From contig JBBELK010000454.1 of the NCBI GenBank assembly GCA_037783545.1, forward strand, positions 1,054,001 through 1,118,000: 64,000 nt of DNA, read 5' to 3'. The notes under the pieces are model-generated. The model was not told where the DNA came from, ran no database searches, and saw only the letters and a list, made by a program, of their open reading frames with translations. A program made the position numbers and the translations under genes. The DNA comes from Henricia sp. BOLD:AAB3569 (Eukaryota; Echinodermata; Asteroidea; Spinulosida; Echinasteridae). This document shows positions 1-11,220 of the stretch, piece by piece (the stretch's first letter is position 1; every line of letters begins with the position of its first letter).

Positions 1-1161
1 AATGCTTGTTAAGTTACTGTAGGGTCTCAAAGAAAAAGCTCTGAATCTTGAGTTAAGCAGAATTTTAATAAATTTGTTATACTTATGGTGGAAATGGATT
101 TTTAGTTTGAGTAGAACTTTTGATTTTAAAGAGTTATAAATCAAGATCTTGGTGTACAGATTTACACCGTTTTTAACCTTTGGCTCGTAAGTCCCTATTA
201 CATTGGTGTAGGATTTGTGAGCACAAGCATCTTATCCACAGTGCACAATCCGTGTTCATTGCACACATAATTGATCTCCGCAAATGGATATTACCCGTGC
301 CACAGTCAGGACTCCCTGGTGTTAATTGTCACGCCTTCCTTAGCATAAAAAGCCCTAATCAAAATGCAGTCAGGGGACACCACAGCCAAAGTGTTAGCCT
401 CACTCTTTCTCCCTTTCACCTCCCCCCCACCCCCCTAAACCGAACTCCCTTCTCCTTCTGAAATGACCTTCTCGTCCATTGTGCGAAGGTGTGAAGGAGT
501 CTTTCAGCATTGCCAAGACACCCAAAGTGATTACGCTAGGTCTCAAACAGCAAGCAAGCATTCTCCCCCTCCCCTTATCCCCCTAATGAGCGGAGGAGTC
601 CAGCATTAACTTGATCCCACAGGGAGGCGATTAGAGTCGGGATTTTCAATCATGGAAATGGCATTAAAAATGCATATACAATTTCTCACAGAAGCCGTTT
701 CGCACCTCGGCTCTGTTTCCCCCACAATAAGAAGACATGTTTTCCCCTTCGCCATAGTGTAAGCTGTGCCAGGCCCAACCATGGTTCAAATTAAATGTCA
801 CTTTATCGTACACCCAAGCAGGAAAACCAATCATGTTTTTTTCTGAGATAGCGTACAGTTTTTAGATGTTGATAAAATAAGTCCCAGAGCCCTCCTTTCA
901 AACCCCTTGGTGAACATCAGCCCCAAAAACACAATTGCAGTGAATATTTCTTTGCAACATTGGTTTCCAGATGTTCTCACAACAGACCTATTATGAAATC
1001 CCTGCGCGATCGTTACAACCAGTCTGTAGTCATAATCATAACACAATATTCTGAAACCCCTTGTGTATTTTCCCTAAATTTCACTATCATTGACATGCAT
1101 GTGTTCATCATTTATATTTGTAACAAACACTATTTCGGTATGCTGGCACCTCATCGCCATA

Positions 1162-1270
1162 GAAATGAAACAACCAAGCTGAAGTTGAGAAAACAATCTT
1201 CTGGTCCTCTTTGGGATTTGAACCCAAGACCTCTGGTGCAGTGGGCAGATGCTCTACCAGAGAACCTAAC
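1162..1270 (-). mobile_element. tRNA-derived SINE (family A), minus strand
   Basis: Read on the minus strand it has an A-box-like CTGGTAGAGCATCTGCC, a B box GGGTTCAAATCCC (plus-strand 1213-1225), then a tail ending GCTTGGTTGTTTCAT. The same order of A box, B box, GAGGACCAT-like stretch, T/C-rich stretch and GTTTGGTTGTTTC tail recurs at five other sites in the window, which marks it as a dispersed retroposon and not a tRNA gene. Confidence 0.8.
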
Positions 1271-1311
1271 TTTTCTTATAGCATTGCATGATGTGCAAAT
1301 TCTAGGAAAAG

Positions 1312-1430
1312 TAACAACACACACTATAAGCAACTACATTGTAACAATGGAAATTAGGCACACACCATTGTTTTAAGACAATGGTTTGTGCCCAATTTCC
1401 ATAGTTAGTTGCTCATAGTGACAATAATTT
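1312..1430. repeat. long imperfect hairpin (about 120 bp), MITE-like
   Basis: The left arm (about 1312-1371, containing CACTATAAGCAACTACATTG and CCATTGT) pairs with the right arm (about 1378-1430, containing ACAATGG and TAGTTGCTCATAGTG) around a loop of about six bases. Arms differ by a few substitutions and small gaps. Most likely a short foldback transposon remnant; a hairpin RNA is an alternative. Confidence 0.75.
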
Positions 1431-2059
1431 TTCTATTATCCCATATTTAGAGGTTGGGCAGAAAAAAATAACCATTAGATTTGGAGAAAGTAGGCCTACC
1501 TGACGGAAAAGTCTCTTGCACTGTTCACACTAGACATAATATTCTCAAGTACCCATCAGCTCTGTGAGTTTTACCAAGAAGAAATCCAGTGCGAACAGGA
1601 TTTGTCATTTCTGACCTGAGATAAGAAACTGATTTCTCAAGCATGAGGTTGTGAACTTTCACAAGTCGGTCATATTTGGGTGGGGATCCATGGTCAAGCC
1701 TGTTTGACATTTGTGGGACCAAGGTGGGGTCGAGGATGACACAGTCCACTTTGTTCTCCACCTCAGTACCAGACAAGACTGGGAACTTTTGCCCTTCCTG
1801 TCCATAACTAATAATGACTCATCTTCATTTACTCATCAGTCACAGCCTTTGGACGTTTTGTCTTTGCGGTGCATTCCATAAACCACCTGATAATTTCTTC
1901 TGTCAGTCAGTTCATGGTCTACATCGGTTGTCTGTTGCGCAATGACTTAGGGGAAAGTCGGTGAAAGATATTTGCTTTGTATTGACTTCAATTCCACCTT
2001 GGATTCAATTCTGTTTTTTATGACAAAAGTTGGCTAAACAGCGGCAATTTCATGGCGCT

Positions 2060-2219
2060 ATTGTGCTCAGCACAGAATTTATTTGCTTTGTACAATGGAT
2101 TACCAACCAAAATTGTATGTCAAATTGTATTTATAGAAACACTAGCAAAATTTGTAAATACACATCGCTGGCAACCCATTTTTGCAATATAAAGCAAATA
2201 AATTCCGAGCTAAGCACAT
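2060..2219. repeat. foldback element, about 160 bp
   Basis: Left end GTGCTCAGCACAGAATTTAT (from 2063) is the imperfect inverse of the right end AAATTCCGAGCTAAGCAC (to 2217), and both ends continue into TTTGCTTT-containing arms. No coding capacity. Likely a MITE-like remnant. Confidence 0.7.
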
Positions 2220-2902
2220 TTTTGCACTAAACAATGCCACAAAAGTGGCCCCATGTCTCCATATTCTGAACGATGCCAGTAAATTCATTTATAATAATTG
2301 CATTAATAGGCAGATGATCACGTTTGTTTACACTTTATGCTAATTATCCTGACACACACAAATGCATGGGAGAGGCAAGTGACCTCGGCTAAAGCCAAAT
2401 AAATATTGCAGAGGGGTTGGCCCATTTCTGCATTAATTTGCCCATTAAAATTGAAGAGCCGAAATCAGTGCCGCATAACGAATTTGCAGGACAGTGGCTG
2501 TAGTTATGACTGTGTGACTCAGCTGTAGTCAATGGGATATTTGTAATCGTTGTCAGTGATAGGAGACGGAGTGTAGTGTAGCATGGTTGGTTGGACGCGC
2601 AGTAGCAATAATCGCTATAATACACCACCTGAGCTCCGCTTTGCTACAATCAATGCAAAATATGTGCTCGGAATTTGTATTATTTTTTAAATATCTTGTA
2701 CAATTTTTTTTATGCTATTGGATTTCCAAATACGGATTTTGAGCTGAAGATACGATGAACATGTACATTCTTGTACATGTAGGCCTATTAGAAAATTAAA
2801 AAATGATTTCAAAAAAGAATTCTACCGTAATGCAGGTTACCGGTATCAAATTTTTTCAGATGATATTTTTTTTCTGGTTTATAATGTTGAAATTTTCATT
2901 TT

Positions 2903-2965
2903 GGGGGTGGGGGGGGGGGGGGGGGGGTCGGGGGTCGGGGGGGTTGGGACGGGATTGGGACGGGA
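2903..2965. repeat. poly-G tract with GGGTCGG/GGGACGG units
   Basis: A run of about 19 uninterrupted G after GGGGGTGG, followed by several G-blocks separated by TC, TT or AC. It lies on the sense strand of the presumed COE transcript, so it could form a G-quadruplex in DNA or pre-mRNA. Run length is likely to be assembly-sensitive. Confidence 0.9.
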
Positions 2966-3299
2966 TGTAGTTTGTATACACTAATTAATGGGTAATATTT
3001 CTTGGCTTACATACCAAAATAAATTTTGATTTGCGCTTATAGTATTGGTATTTGGACTATCTTTTAGTTTATATTTATATCCTCTTAACGGTAAATTTTG
3101 GCAAAGAATGGGTGATTTGGGGAGATAACAATGCGACCCCGATACTGATAAAAGATAAGAAAATAAGATCTTAAAGTAGAATAGGATGTTTTGCAATTTC
3201 ACACAAATGTTCCTTCAAAATGTCTTTTCCAAAAAAGACTTTGGAGTTTCAAGGACTAAATTTCCCTCCCTAAAACTCGAGCAGAATGTAGCTTTAAGT

Positions 3300-6090
3300 G
3301 TCGAATTTGACTGGGGACAGATGCTTCCCTCAGTTATAGACCAAATAATATTGTAAAGGGTGCACTGTGGGCACGCTCGGCAAATAATCAAATAGCTTTC
3401 CTATTCAGGTAAGTTTTCCCACTGCTGTACTTAAGGGCGGAGATTATCGCCGCAGTGGCACACTGCGCTCATCCGAAATATTTGGATTTGATTCCACTCA
3501 AAATCTTAACAAGTGATGACTGTTGACTGTTCGGAATTATCACAAATTGCGCCCGAGGGTGTTCCGAGCAGACCACTGGAGCCATTTATTGTGCTCCTGT
3601 TCAAAACCCTCGGCACCTCTCTAATTTCCTGAGAGTTACATGATATTGTTAATTATAAAAGCAAAGTGAAACGCATTTTTTTCGTCTGGTTCCTGCGATC
3701 GCCACTGGCTGCGTTATAGTGATTGTGATTACGTACGTTCACTCTGAGATCTCAGCACTGTCTGCTTCAGGTTTTTTTAGTTAACCTCAAGCTTGCCAGT
3801 GACACAGCTCTGGTTAAACTATGCGGGAGACGTGGCAAGGTGACACCAGTTTCTAGCTGAAGGCATTGGTGTAAGCTGGCCGAGCTGCAAGTGGAGAACC
3901 AGACAAGATTTCATGACTTGAGGCTTGGAGGCCGGTCATCTCACATTCAGCTTGATGATAGCATTATCTCTGAACAGCACACACAGGCCCTGTACCTGTA
4001 CCCTTATGGAGGTCACCCTTACCTTATTTTCTCTGATGGTATTTTAATTCTTGCTAACTCTTGTTGCCAAAGGGGAGTTTAGGGGTGCTTACATGTTCCC
4101 CAATTCTGCTCTGTCAGGGTCACGTTCCTTATTACATGGTTGACTTCTGAGGTCAGGCCTAGACCCCCTTGTTAGTGATTGCCCATGTTTCTTATAGGTT
4201 GTTCAGCCAGGTGTCTTATTGCCCCCAGCTATAATGTTTTGAAGATTTCCCATGAATATCATCTGTCTCCTTTGAAGCTACATTATGTAGACTTATCTTG
4301 CTTTGGCAGCTAACAATGTATAATTTATATAAGCTCAGTTTAAATAGGCTTCATTTTCTTTCCTGATAAAGGAGTTTAAAGTAATTCAAAAGTAAAGTTT
4401 CTGGTTTTGAGTGAGAGTAAACGGAAATAACATTCACAAGTTGGCTGTTTTATTTTATTACTGTTAAACGTGTTATAAATTATCTTTGGAATTCCTTGCC
4501 TAATGTGCTTTGTTTCTTTCAAGCTGTTATTCACAGATAGTTTTCTGAAGCCCTGAGCATCTGTACATCATGCTCTTGTGAAAAAAATAATTATTCCAAA
4601 ATTGTTATTTCAAAATTTCATTTTAAAAACTATTTGCAATGATTTCATCCTTTGGGCTGAGATCACTCACCCTGAACTGTAACATTATTCAAATTTAAAT
4701 AAAAATTCTTTAACTACTTTGCGACGGCTACATGTAGGCGAAGTGGTTAAATACAATTTCTTTAAATAAAAATTATTCAAATATAATTTTTAAAAATGTC
4801 CAACCAGGTGGTTGCTTAATTGGATTTTGCAAAATTGCCAGAAATTTGCCGTTTGTTGCTTTCTGGAATTCTACGAGTCATTTATCATGTATTTCTCACT
4901 CCTCCGCATCCATTGCACTAAACAAACACGGCATCCACGGATGGCAAGCTTTTCATTAACGTCGCAACGCTGTACTTCATTTGTTGAATATGATATCAGC
5001 ACGTGTTGACACAAATGCGGCTCGTCCACAGTCAGCGCCAGGCTCCCTGATCGCGACTGTGAGGGGCATCTATAACAAATTTGCGTATTTGTTATCTTTA
5101 CTGGGTCCCTGTCAAAAGAGCGCTTTCTTTGTGGAATGATTCGCTTTCCGTCTTTAAATAATAAGCCTCGTTGTGTACGCAGGAAGCGTCTTCGACTGTT
5201 GTCAAAGGAAGAATATCCCAGGGTATTACTTTACTTCGTCTCAGTATACTTTAGAGCTTAAAAATGAAAGTTTTTACTAGGGTTAGCGGCAGATTGAATT
5301 CAGTTGAAAGGGAAGAACCTTTCTTCGGGGGAGAATACTTTTTTCATTTCATTTTTAAAAAAATCACGAAGAGGATCATGGACAGCAGGTGTATACCGGT
5401 ATTTAAGCATTAAACATTATTAGTAAAATTAACGATTAAAATACATCTTTAGGTATTATTCATAATTGGTAAAAATTAAAATTAAACAAAATAACCGTGA
5501 GTAATGATTAGTGAGTATTCAGTACTCGCCAAGTTATGCCGGGTAAGAGCAAACAAACTCTAATTAATATTTATTTATTTTTTGTTTCACAGATTTATAA
5601 ACATTATACATATGGTGAATCTCTTGTCGTACTGATAGTGATGTTGAGTCTCAGAAATGAGTTTTCTGATGTGTATTGAGAGGTACACATACCATGTACT
5701 TTTAGTTTCAAGGCTGAATTTCAGGAAAGTATGCATATTGAATCCATACAACTACAAACATCTTTTTTTTTTCAGTCTTGGTGCAAACAAAGCAATAAAT
5801 CCAGAAGTCATTTAAATTTCTGTGATTGCATTTGATTAAACAAGTACAGCCAGGTTCGACCGGAAAAGGGTGGCATTGGGCCGCCGAGAAAGAGAGGCAA
5901 TGTCCAGTCGAGAGTTAATGAGGGCCTGGCCTATTCACATACAAAGTTGGCTCCTGTTCCAGCACAGGTTACGCTATCAAGTAGCTCTGTCCCCAGTATT
6001 GTCATGCACTCAAGTCAATGTTGACTAAGCACTCACTAGACTGAATGCCCAGATGAAAGATTACCCAGTCTCACCCAAAACCAGGGAAAT
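3300..6090. other. gene-free intronic DNA
   Basis: AT-rich unique sequence. Visible structure is limited to a small inverted pair around 4708-4750 (TAACTACTTTGC versus GCGAAGTGGTTA, centred on CTACATGTAG) and a few TACATGTA-type palindromes. The short frames at 3891-4082 and 4812-5009 have no recognisable domain. Confidence 0.6.
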
Positions 6091-6099
6091 TAATTCTCA

Positions 6100-6480
6100 G
6101 TTTCCCCACTGGCCAAGCCGTCAGTCCACTGTTTTGAACCCGACTCCTTTAGAAACCCACACGTAGTGCATCGGCTAACCGATATCCCTTCAACACACAC
6201 ACGCCGTGCTTTTCCCCGCTCGCTACTCCCGCACATGGTGCACGTGCTCATTCCTAAAACTTCCGGTCGGGTCGGCTGAAAGTGCACATCGGGAAGGGGA
6301 GGTGGGCAACACTGTTAAAACCGACGGCGCTGCTCGGTAGCAAGCGTCTCTTTTTTCACCGCGGAGTGCGAAGAGTAAACTGTTTCGCGGAACTCAAAGT
6401 GAGGGGCGGGTCGACTTCAGGCATACAGAGAAAGTCTCGAGTTTGCAGAACCTACTTAACATGAAGGGTGAAAGGCAGCT
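6100..6480. promoter_or_regulatory. CpG-rich unique island, candidate regulatory element
   Basis: This stretch has clearly more CpG than its AT-rich surroundings, is free of recognised repeats, and contains a CACGTG E-box at 6241-6246 within GTGCACGTGC. It may be an intronic enhancer or an alternative promoter. There is no direct evidence of either. Confidence 0.25.
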
Positions 6481-8324
6481 TGCAATTGTTAAGTCACGTT
6501 CTGTTAGGCCTGTGGTGACCCCGAAAATAATCCTAATCAGTAGGGTTCAACGTTGGACTACAATGTACTCAATTGAAGAGAGTTCTCAAAACTGGATAAA
6601 TTCTGAGCAAGAAATTAGATAAAAAGATGTTTAAAAAATGTTGCCAAAAATGTTCTGGAAAATATCCCACGTTGGGCTGCTCTGTTGTTACTGCAATGCT
6701 TCCATTTCAAATTTGAAAATAAAAGGTCCATAAATTGATGAAAATTGGTAAATAAAATGCTTTTTATAAACATCTTGAGCTTTTTTATTTATTATAACAA
6801 TGTTTTAGATTGCACTTGGGAAGATACAAAACAACATTGGACTCCCCAGAATTTATAATAAACATTTTCCCCTTTTCCCCCCTCCATTCCTCATGAAGAT
6901 GGCCTAACAATCTCAGGAAGGTATTAGAGGTGTAATCTCTTGGGTATCCCAAAGAAGCACAATAGCTTTTGATGGCCGATACATCGCCTCCAGCAATACT
7001 GCATTGATTGCATTCGATACTAGAGATCCACAGCGACAAAGCAGGACTCTTTTAATTTGTTAATTTCCCTGCTTCCCTGCAGCCCAAGCAGTGCTACAGT
7101 CTCTGTAACGTTTCCTGCAGCGACCGTAATCACATACATAGCCCCTAGGTGTTAATCAGGCAACGCTTTTTTCCCCTTCGATGACCGTTTAATTTGCTTA
7201 TTGCTCAGATTTGACGTTTTTAATTTTTTCTACTTCGGGAAAAATCAAGGGGAAAGTTTACCTTCCTTGAAACGCGTCACGTAGATCATACAATTCCTAA
7301 TGACTCGGATGGTGCTGGGATACAATCGGAAGGAAAAAAATGCCGACTTGGCCGGTCCGGTCGGCAGGCCAAGTCACCGGAATTTAATTCATTTCTCATT
7401 GGCAATCAGCACTAGGGGATGATTGAGGTATCCAAAGTTAGTAGCCTGGGGGTCCAAGTCAGCTTACAGGGCCACTGCAATTGACCTGTTCCAGAAACGT
7501 CAAATGTAGCCGGCATCTAAGACCTGGAAGAAACTACAAAGAGGGGAGACGCCTCGGTATTTGATTGGTTTCAGGTCCAAGCTTTATTCTCCGAGACTCT
7601 CTCTTTCTAAATCAAGCATATAAGTACTAGCTTGGGGGTTTATGGGGGGACCCACAAGGGAAAACCAAAAAGAAACATAGACAGATTTTCCTGTAGAATA
7701 CCAACTTTGTTTTGGCTAGTTATTAAGCAATTTATGACTTGCTATCATGTTCCAGTTTCACATTAGAATCTCCTCGAGCAAGTTTTGTAACTGTTGCAGT
7801 GAATCGGTGCCAAGAAATTTACTTTAACCATATTATGTCAAGTGCGGACGGCCCAGGGAACTATTCAGCCAGTTACTTTTCCCAAGTCAAGTGGTTTAAC
7901 TTCTCCCAGCTATCCTCTGCTAAGATTTTGGACCAATCCTTTTTCGAAATATTGCATCTTTAGGAAACTTTTTATCTCCCAAAATCTTGCCAAATCTTGG
8001 GCACCTTTAAAAAGAGAATTGGCTAGTCGTTGGGGGAACAGAAGGTTTTTATTTTCTGCATGACCTGCAATACTCATATATCATCAGCATTCCTAACTCA
8101 GGTCAACTCTTAATGGATGTGTTGCCTCCAAAAACCAATAATATCCCATTTTGTTTTATTCCTGGCATTGTGCCCAAAAGTACCTTTTTTGCCTCTGAGC
8201 TCACTTGGGGAGGGGGGTGGGGGGAATGGGGAGGATGTGCACTTCCTTGCTCTAATCCTATGGAGAAACTAAGTCCTGTGTTTTTAAAAAACAAATACAT
8301 GTAGCCCAAATTGGTTTGAGTTTG
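6480..8324. other. gene-free intronic DNA
   Basis: Unique sequence. 7040-7300 is a repeat-free block with several TTAAT/TAATT motifs that looks like ordinary non-coding conserved-type DNA. A G-rich stretch lies at 8200-8240. The frames at 7739-8063 are short and unremarkable. Confidence 0.5.
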
Positions 8325-8575
8325 AGCCGAGAACAGTTGGGGAATCTGGCTGGCACAGCAGTACTTTCCTCGCCTTTCACCTCTGTGGTCCCGGGTTCAA
8401 TCCCCATCTTGGTCAGTATGGGTTTATTCAGTCCCTGCTTGATTCTGTGGGTTCCCCCTGTACATACGTGTCATGGTTTTCCTACCACCTCTAAAACTGA
8501 GTATTCAGGATTGTGAGCTATAGTGCCATGGGCACTTTTGAGGAATCCTTGGTTTAAGTACTGCAAAGAATTAAT
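8325..8575 (+). mobile_element. SINE-like element (type C) with degenerate tRNA head
   Basis: A degenerate tRNA-like head ends in a B-box-like GGTCCCGGGTTCAATCCCC (about 8390-8408). It is followed by a non-tRNA body (TTCAGTCCCTGCTTGATTCTG, then CCACCTCTAAAACTGAGTA). This head-plus-body arrangement is typical of invertebrate tRNA SINEs. Only one copy is seen here, so the limits are approximate. Confidence 0.55.
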
Positions 8576-10330
8576 GATAATAGACCTAGAATGCCACTAA
8601 GTTATCTTCAGTATTCCAGGTATTTTAGACCCACAAGGACATTTCCTGTAGTAATAAATGCTTGCAAGCATTCCATTTATTTCGGTCTACACATTTAAAC
8701 TAATTGTGTAATTAGATAGGGGTACTTCAAATTAATAGCCCTCGAAACATGAGAAATGTAATTTTAGTTGAATGCAGATTCGGCATTTTTACTGCGACTT
8801 CAAACTGCAAACTTGCCCTGTTCATACTAAGTCTTGATACGGTTTTAATCTGCCTTTCAAACCGCAAAAGTTGCTGCTGAAATGTGCATACTGCGTGTGT
8901 GTTTTGTTTTCATTTTGCAATAATATGCTGGTTTTTGCACTTGTCGCAGTGGTAAGAGTGTGTGCATGTATTTCAGTTGGCAAAAGACACCTTGCTAGTG
9001 GTAAAATGTACACATGTGCGAAACGCTTGATTCCCAATGGATATTGGTGACGGTAGCACTCTCTGATTTAATGCCTCAAACCTCATTAAGAGTGCGTGTT
9101 TAGGTATAAATATTGCATGGTGTACTTAGCGCTCTTTGAGAGATCAGACAAGTATTGATTTTCTCAGTAAAGGAAAGTTCATCTCAGGACTTAAAGGTGT
9201 TTTGTATGATTGTGAATGCCGTGCTCGGTCCAACATGAATCCAACCAAATCACGATGGAAATTCACAGGGCCTTCAACTGAAAATTACTTCTTGGTTGTG
9301 TCTAAACGGTCTGCAAAGAGAGTTTTGAGTTTAACTCAAGTTAGACAACGAACACAAAAGTACAACCTTATTTTGGTCTGCATATAGTACAGTGTTTGCC
9401 AGGGAGAACAAAGGATGTATTTTGTTTGTATTTCAATCTAACAGGTTCTGACGTATTCCGGTTTTAGATCAGGCTGGAATTGGCTTCAGGCCAGATGTGG
9501 CGTTGAATTGTAATTTTGTGAAACTTTCATAAGAAGTATGTTCAGTGTATGACGTTGTGCTCCTAGGAACTTTACCATTTAAGAAAAGATTGAGAATTAA
9601 GTTTTAAACCAGACACATCCACATTCCTCCCTTTTTCCTGCATCACCTGAGGGACCTAACTCCAGTCTCCTCTGTGGCCCAGATAGTCCGACCCTCTCCA
9701 AACTCCAATTACACACCAAATTGAATCCTTTACACATGATTTACTCTGTGTTGAGTAGGCGGACTGTACCGCTTTCTGATAAGGGTGATCACCTTGCAGT
9801 CTCCGGGCAACCTGCCTGGGCCCAAGCCCTGCTCTCTTGGGCCTTGGCTCCTGAGATGGCAAGCGACCTCATAGGTTGACAACCTTAACCCCAGGGCTAG
9901 ATCAACTTCTTGTCCCCAGGCCCAGATTTACTTCAGCTCCTGCTGAAGCCTTCAGCTTAACTCCAGCTGATAGTTGATAAATTTTATGCTGCACTGATCT
10001 CAAATAGCATTTGCTGCATCTTAATATTTTCTAATTTTATCAGTTTTAAGTTTTATTTCTAAAGCACTTTTTTTGTTATTTTTATTTATTATTAGTAAAT
10101 AAGATGTAAACTTTCACAAGCTGATGAATGATTCCAGGAAAATATTTTGTGTTAAGTTTGTGAAGGAAATTATTCAAAAAAACAATTATTTGTATAGTTT
10201 TGGTGTAACATCTAAATAAATATTAGCCTACAATTAAATAGGCTTAAGTTTGTCTTTGTTTGACTGTAGTTAAAATGTGACCACCAATTAAATTATGTGA
10301 ACCCTCAAGATATCACTTACAACCACCTGT
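8576..10330. other. gene-free intronic DNA
   Basis: No repeat family and no coding signal recognised. The frames at 8822-9037, 9136-9387 and 9656-9862 are short and unlike any family I know. AT-rich from 10000 to 10330. Confidence 0.5.
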
Positions 10331-10375
10331 GAAACAAAATTGCTAAGGCCAAAAAAAAGAACTATGTTTAGCGTT

Positions 10376-10483
10376 AGCGCGTGCGTCACTTTCAACCCTG
10401 CGCATCAACGCTTTATTTTTTTCAAAAACAGCAACAAAATAATAATAACATCGTCAGCGCGCGCGTCACTTTCAACCCTGCGC
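10376..10483. repeat. duplicated CpG-rich 28-mer, two direct copies 80 bp apart
   Basis: The 28-base segment AGCGCG(T/C)GCGTCACTTTCAACCCTGCGC occurs at 10376-10403 and again at 10456-10483 with a single difference. Flanks are less alike, with T-rich stretches after both copies. It is much richer in CpG than its surroundings. Confidence 0.85.
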
Positions 10484-10984
10484 GTAAATTTTTTTGTTTA
10501 CTTAGACACGCACCATCTGTTGAGTGTTTCGATTAAAAACATGCCTTTATTGCTTGGAATCCACTCACAAAAAAACAGAAAAAAATGCCGCGTCACTGCA
10601 TCATTTTGGGAGACTTCAACTTACGCTAAACGTTATTATTTTTTGTTTTGCCTAATATGACATCATCATATCATGCAGTAACACAGTTATCACTCGTTCA
10701 AAGGATCAGTGAAACACTGTTCGCTTAATTTCACGGATGAGGTGCCATAATTTCATGCAGTTATAGAAACGATGCCCCCATTTGGTAGTTTGACACCGAT
10801 ACCAACCTGTTTGTAGTGGTTCAGTGATGTTACGGATATTATGGTTGAAAGAAAGAGCAAGATTCAATTTTGTGAAGCTGCATTAAAATAAAACAAAAAG
10901 CTGAATATTATGGACATATTACATACATGTATTGTATGTCGTGATGCCTGGTCATCGGGCTCTTAATAGCATTCCTTAATTTAA

Positions 10985-11220
10985 CTTAAGTTTTAGCTCC
11001 CTGGGGAGTATATAACCCCATGGGCTTATTGGGCTCTCATGAGCTAATCAAACACACAACACTTCCACTGCCCTCACAGATACCCACTTGCTCATGGGTG
11101 GAGAGAGGCAATTTATGACAAAATGCCTTGCCCAAGGGCACATGCTCCATGGGCCAGCCTGGTTCTGAACCCACAGAATTAACCAATACTGTCTGAGTTT
11201 GATGTGCTAGGCCACTTAAC
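10985..11220. repeat. SINE-like body fragment
   Basis: Contains CTTATTGGGCTCTCATGAGC, a TTGCCCAAGGGCACATGCTC stretch and GGCCAGCCTGGTTCTGAACC. Parts recur in diverged form at 15840-15960 (TTATTGGGTCTCATG, GGCCCAGCCTGATCCTGAA), so both are copies of a dispersed repeat. Boundaries are uncertain. Confidence 0.5.
10998..11007. promoter_or_regulatory. exact match to the COE/EBF palindromic binding consensus
   Basis: TCCCTGGGGA fits TCCCNNGGGA exactly, with one more dyad base on each side (CTCCCTGGGGAG). It lies inside the presumed COE intron, so autoregulation is conceivable. It also lies at the edge of a dispersed repeat and a single 8-base match is expected by chance, so function is unproven. 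Confidence 0.25.

Larger units (their letters stand above)
1..3300. other. intronic block with SINE, hairpins and poly-G
   Basis: Besides the SINE at 1162-1270, the hairpin at 1312-1430, the foldback at 2060-2219 and the G-rich run at 2903-2965, the sequence is unique, AT-rich and without coding signal. A CA/TC-rich tract lies at 400-440. Short open frames (for example 960-1376) cross the SINE and hairpin and are not genes. Confidence 0.7.
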
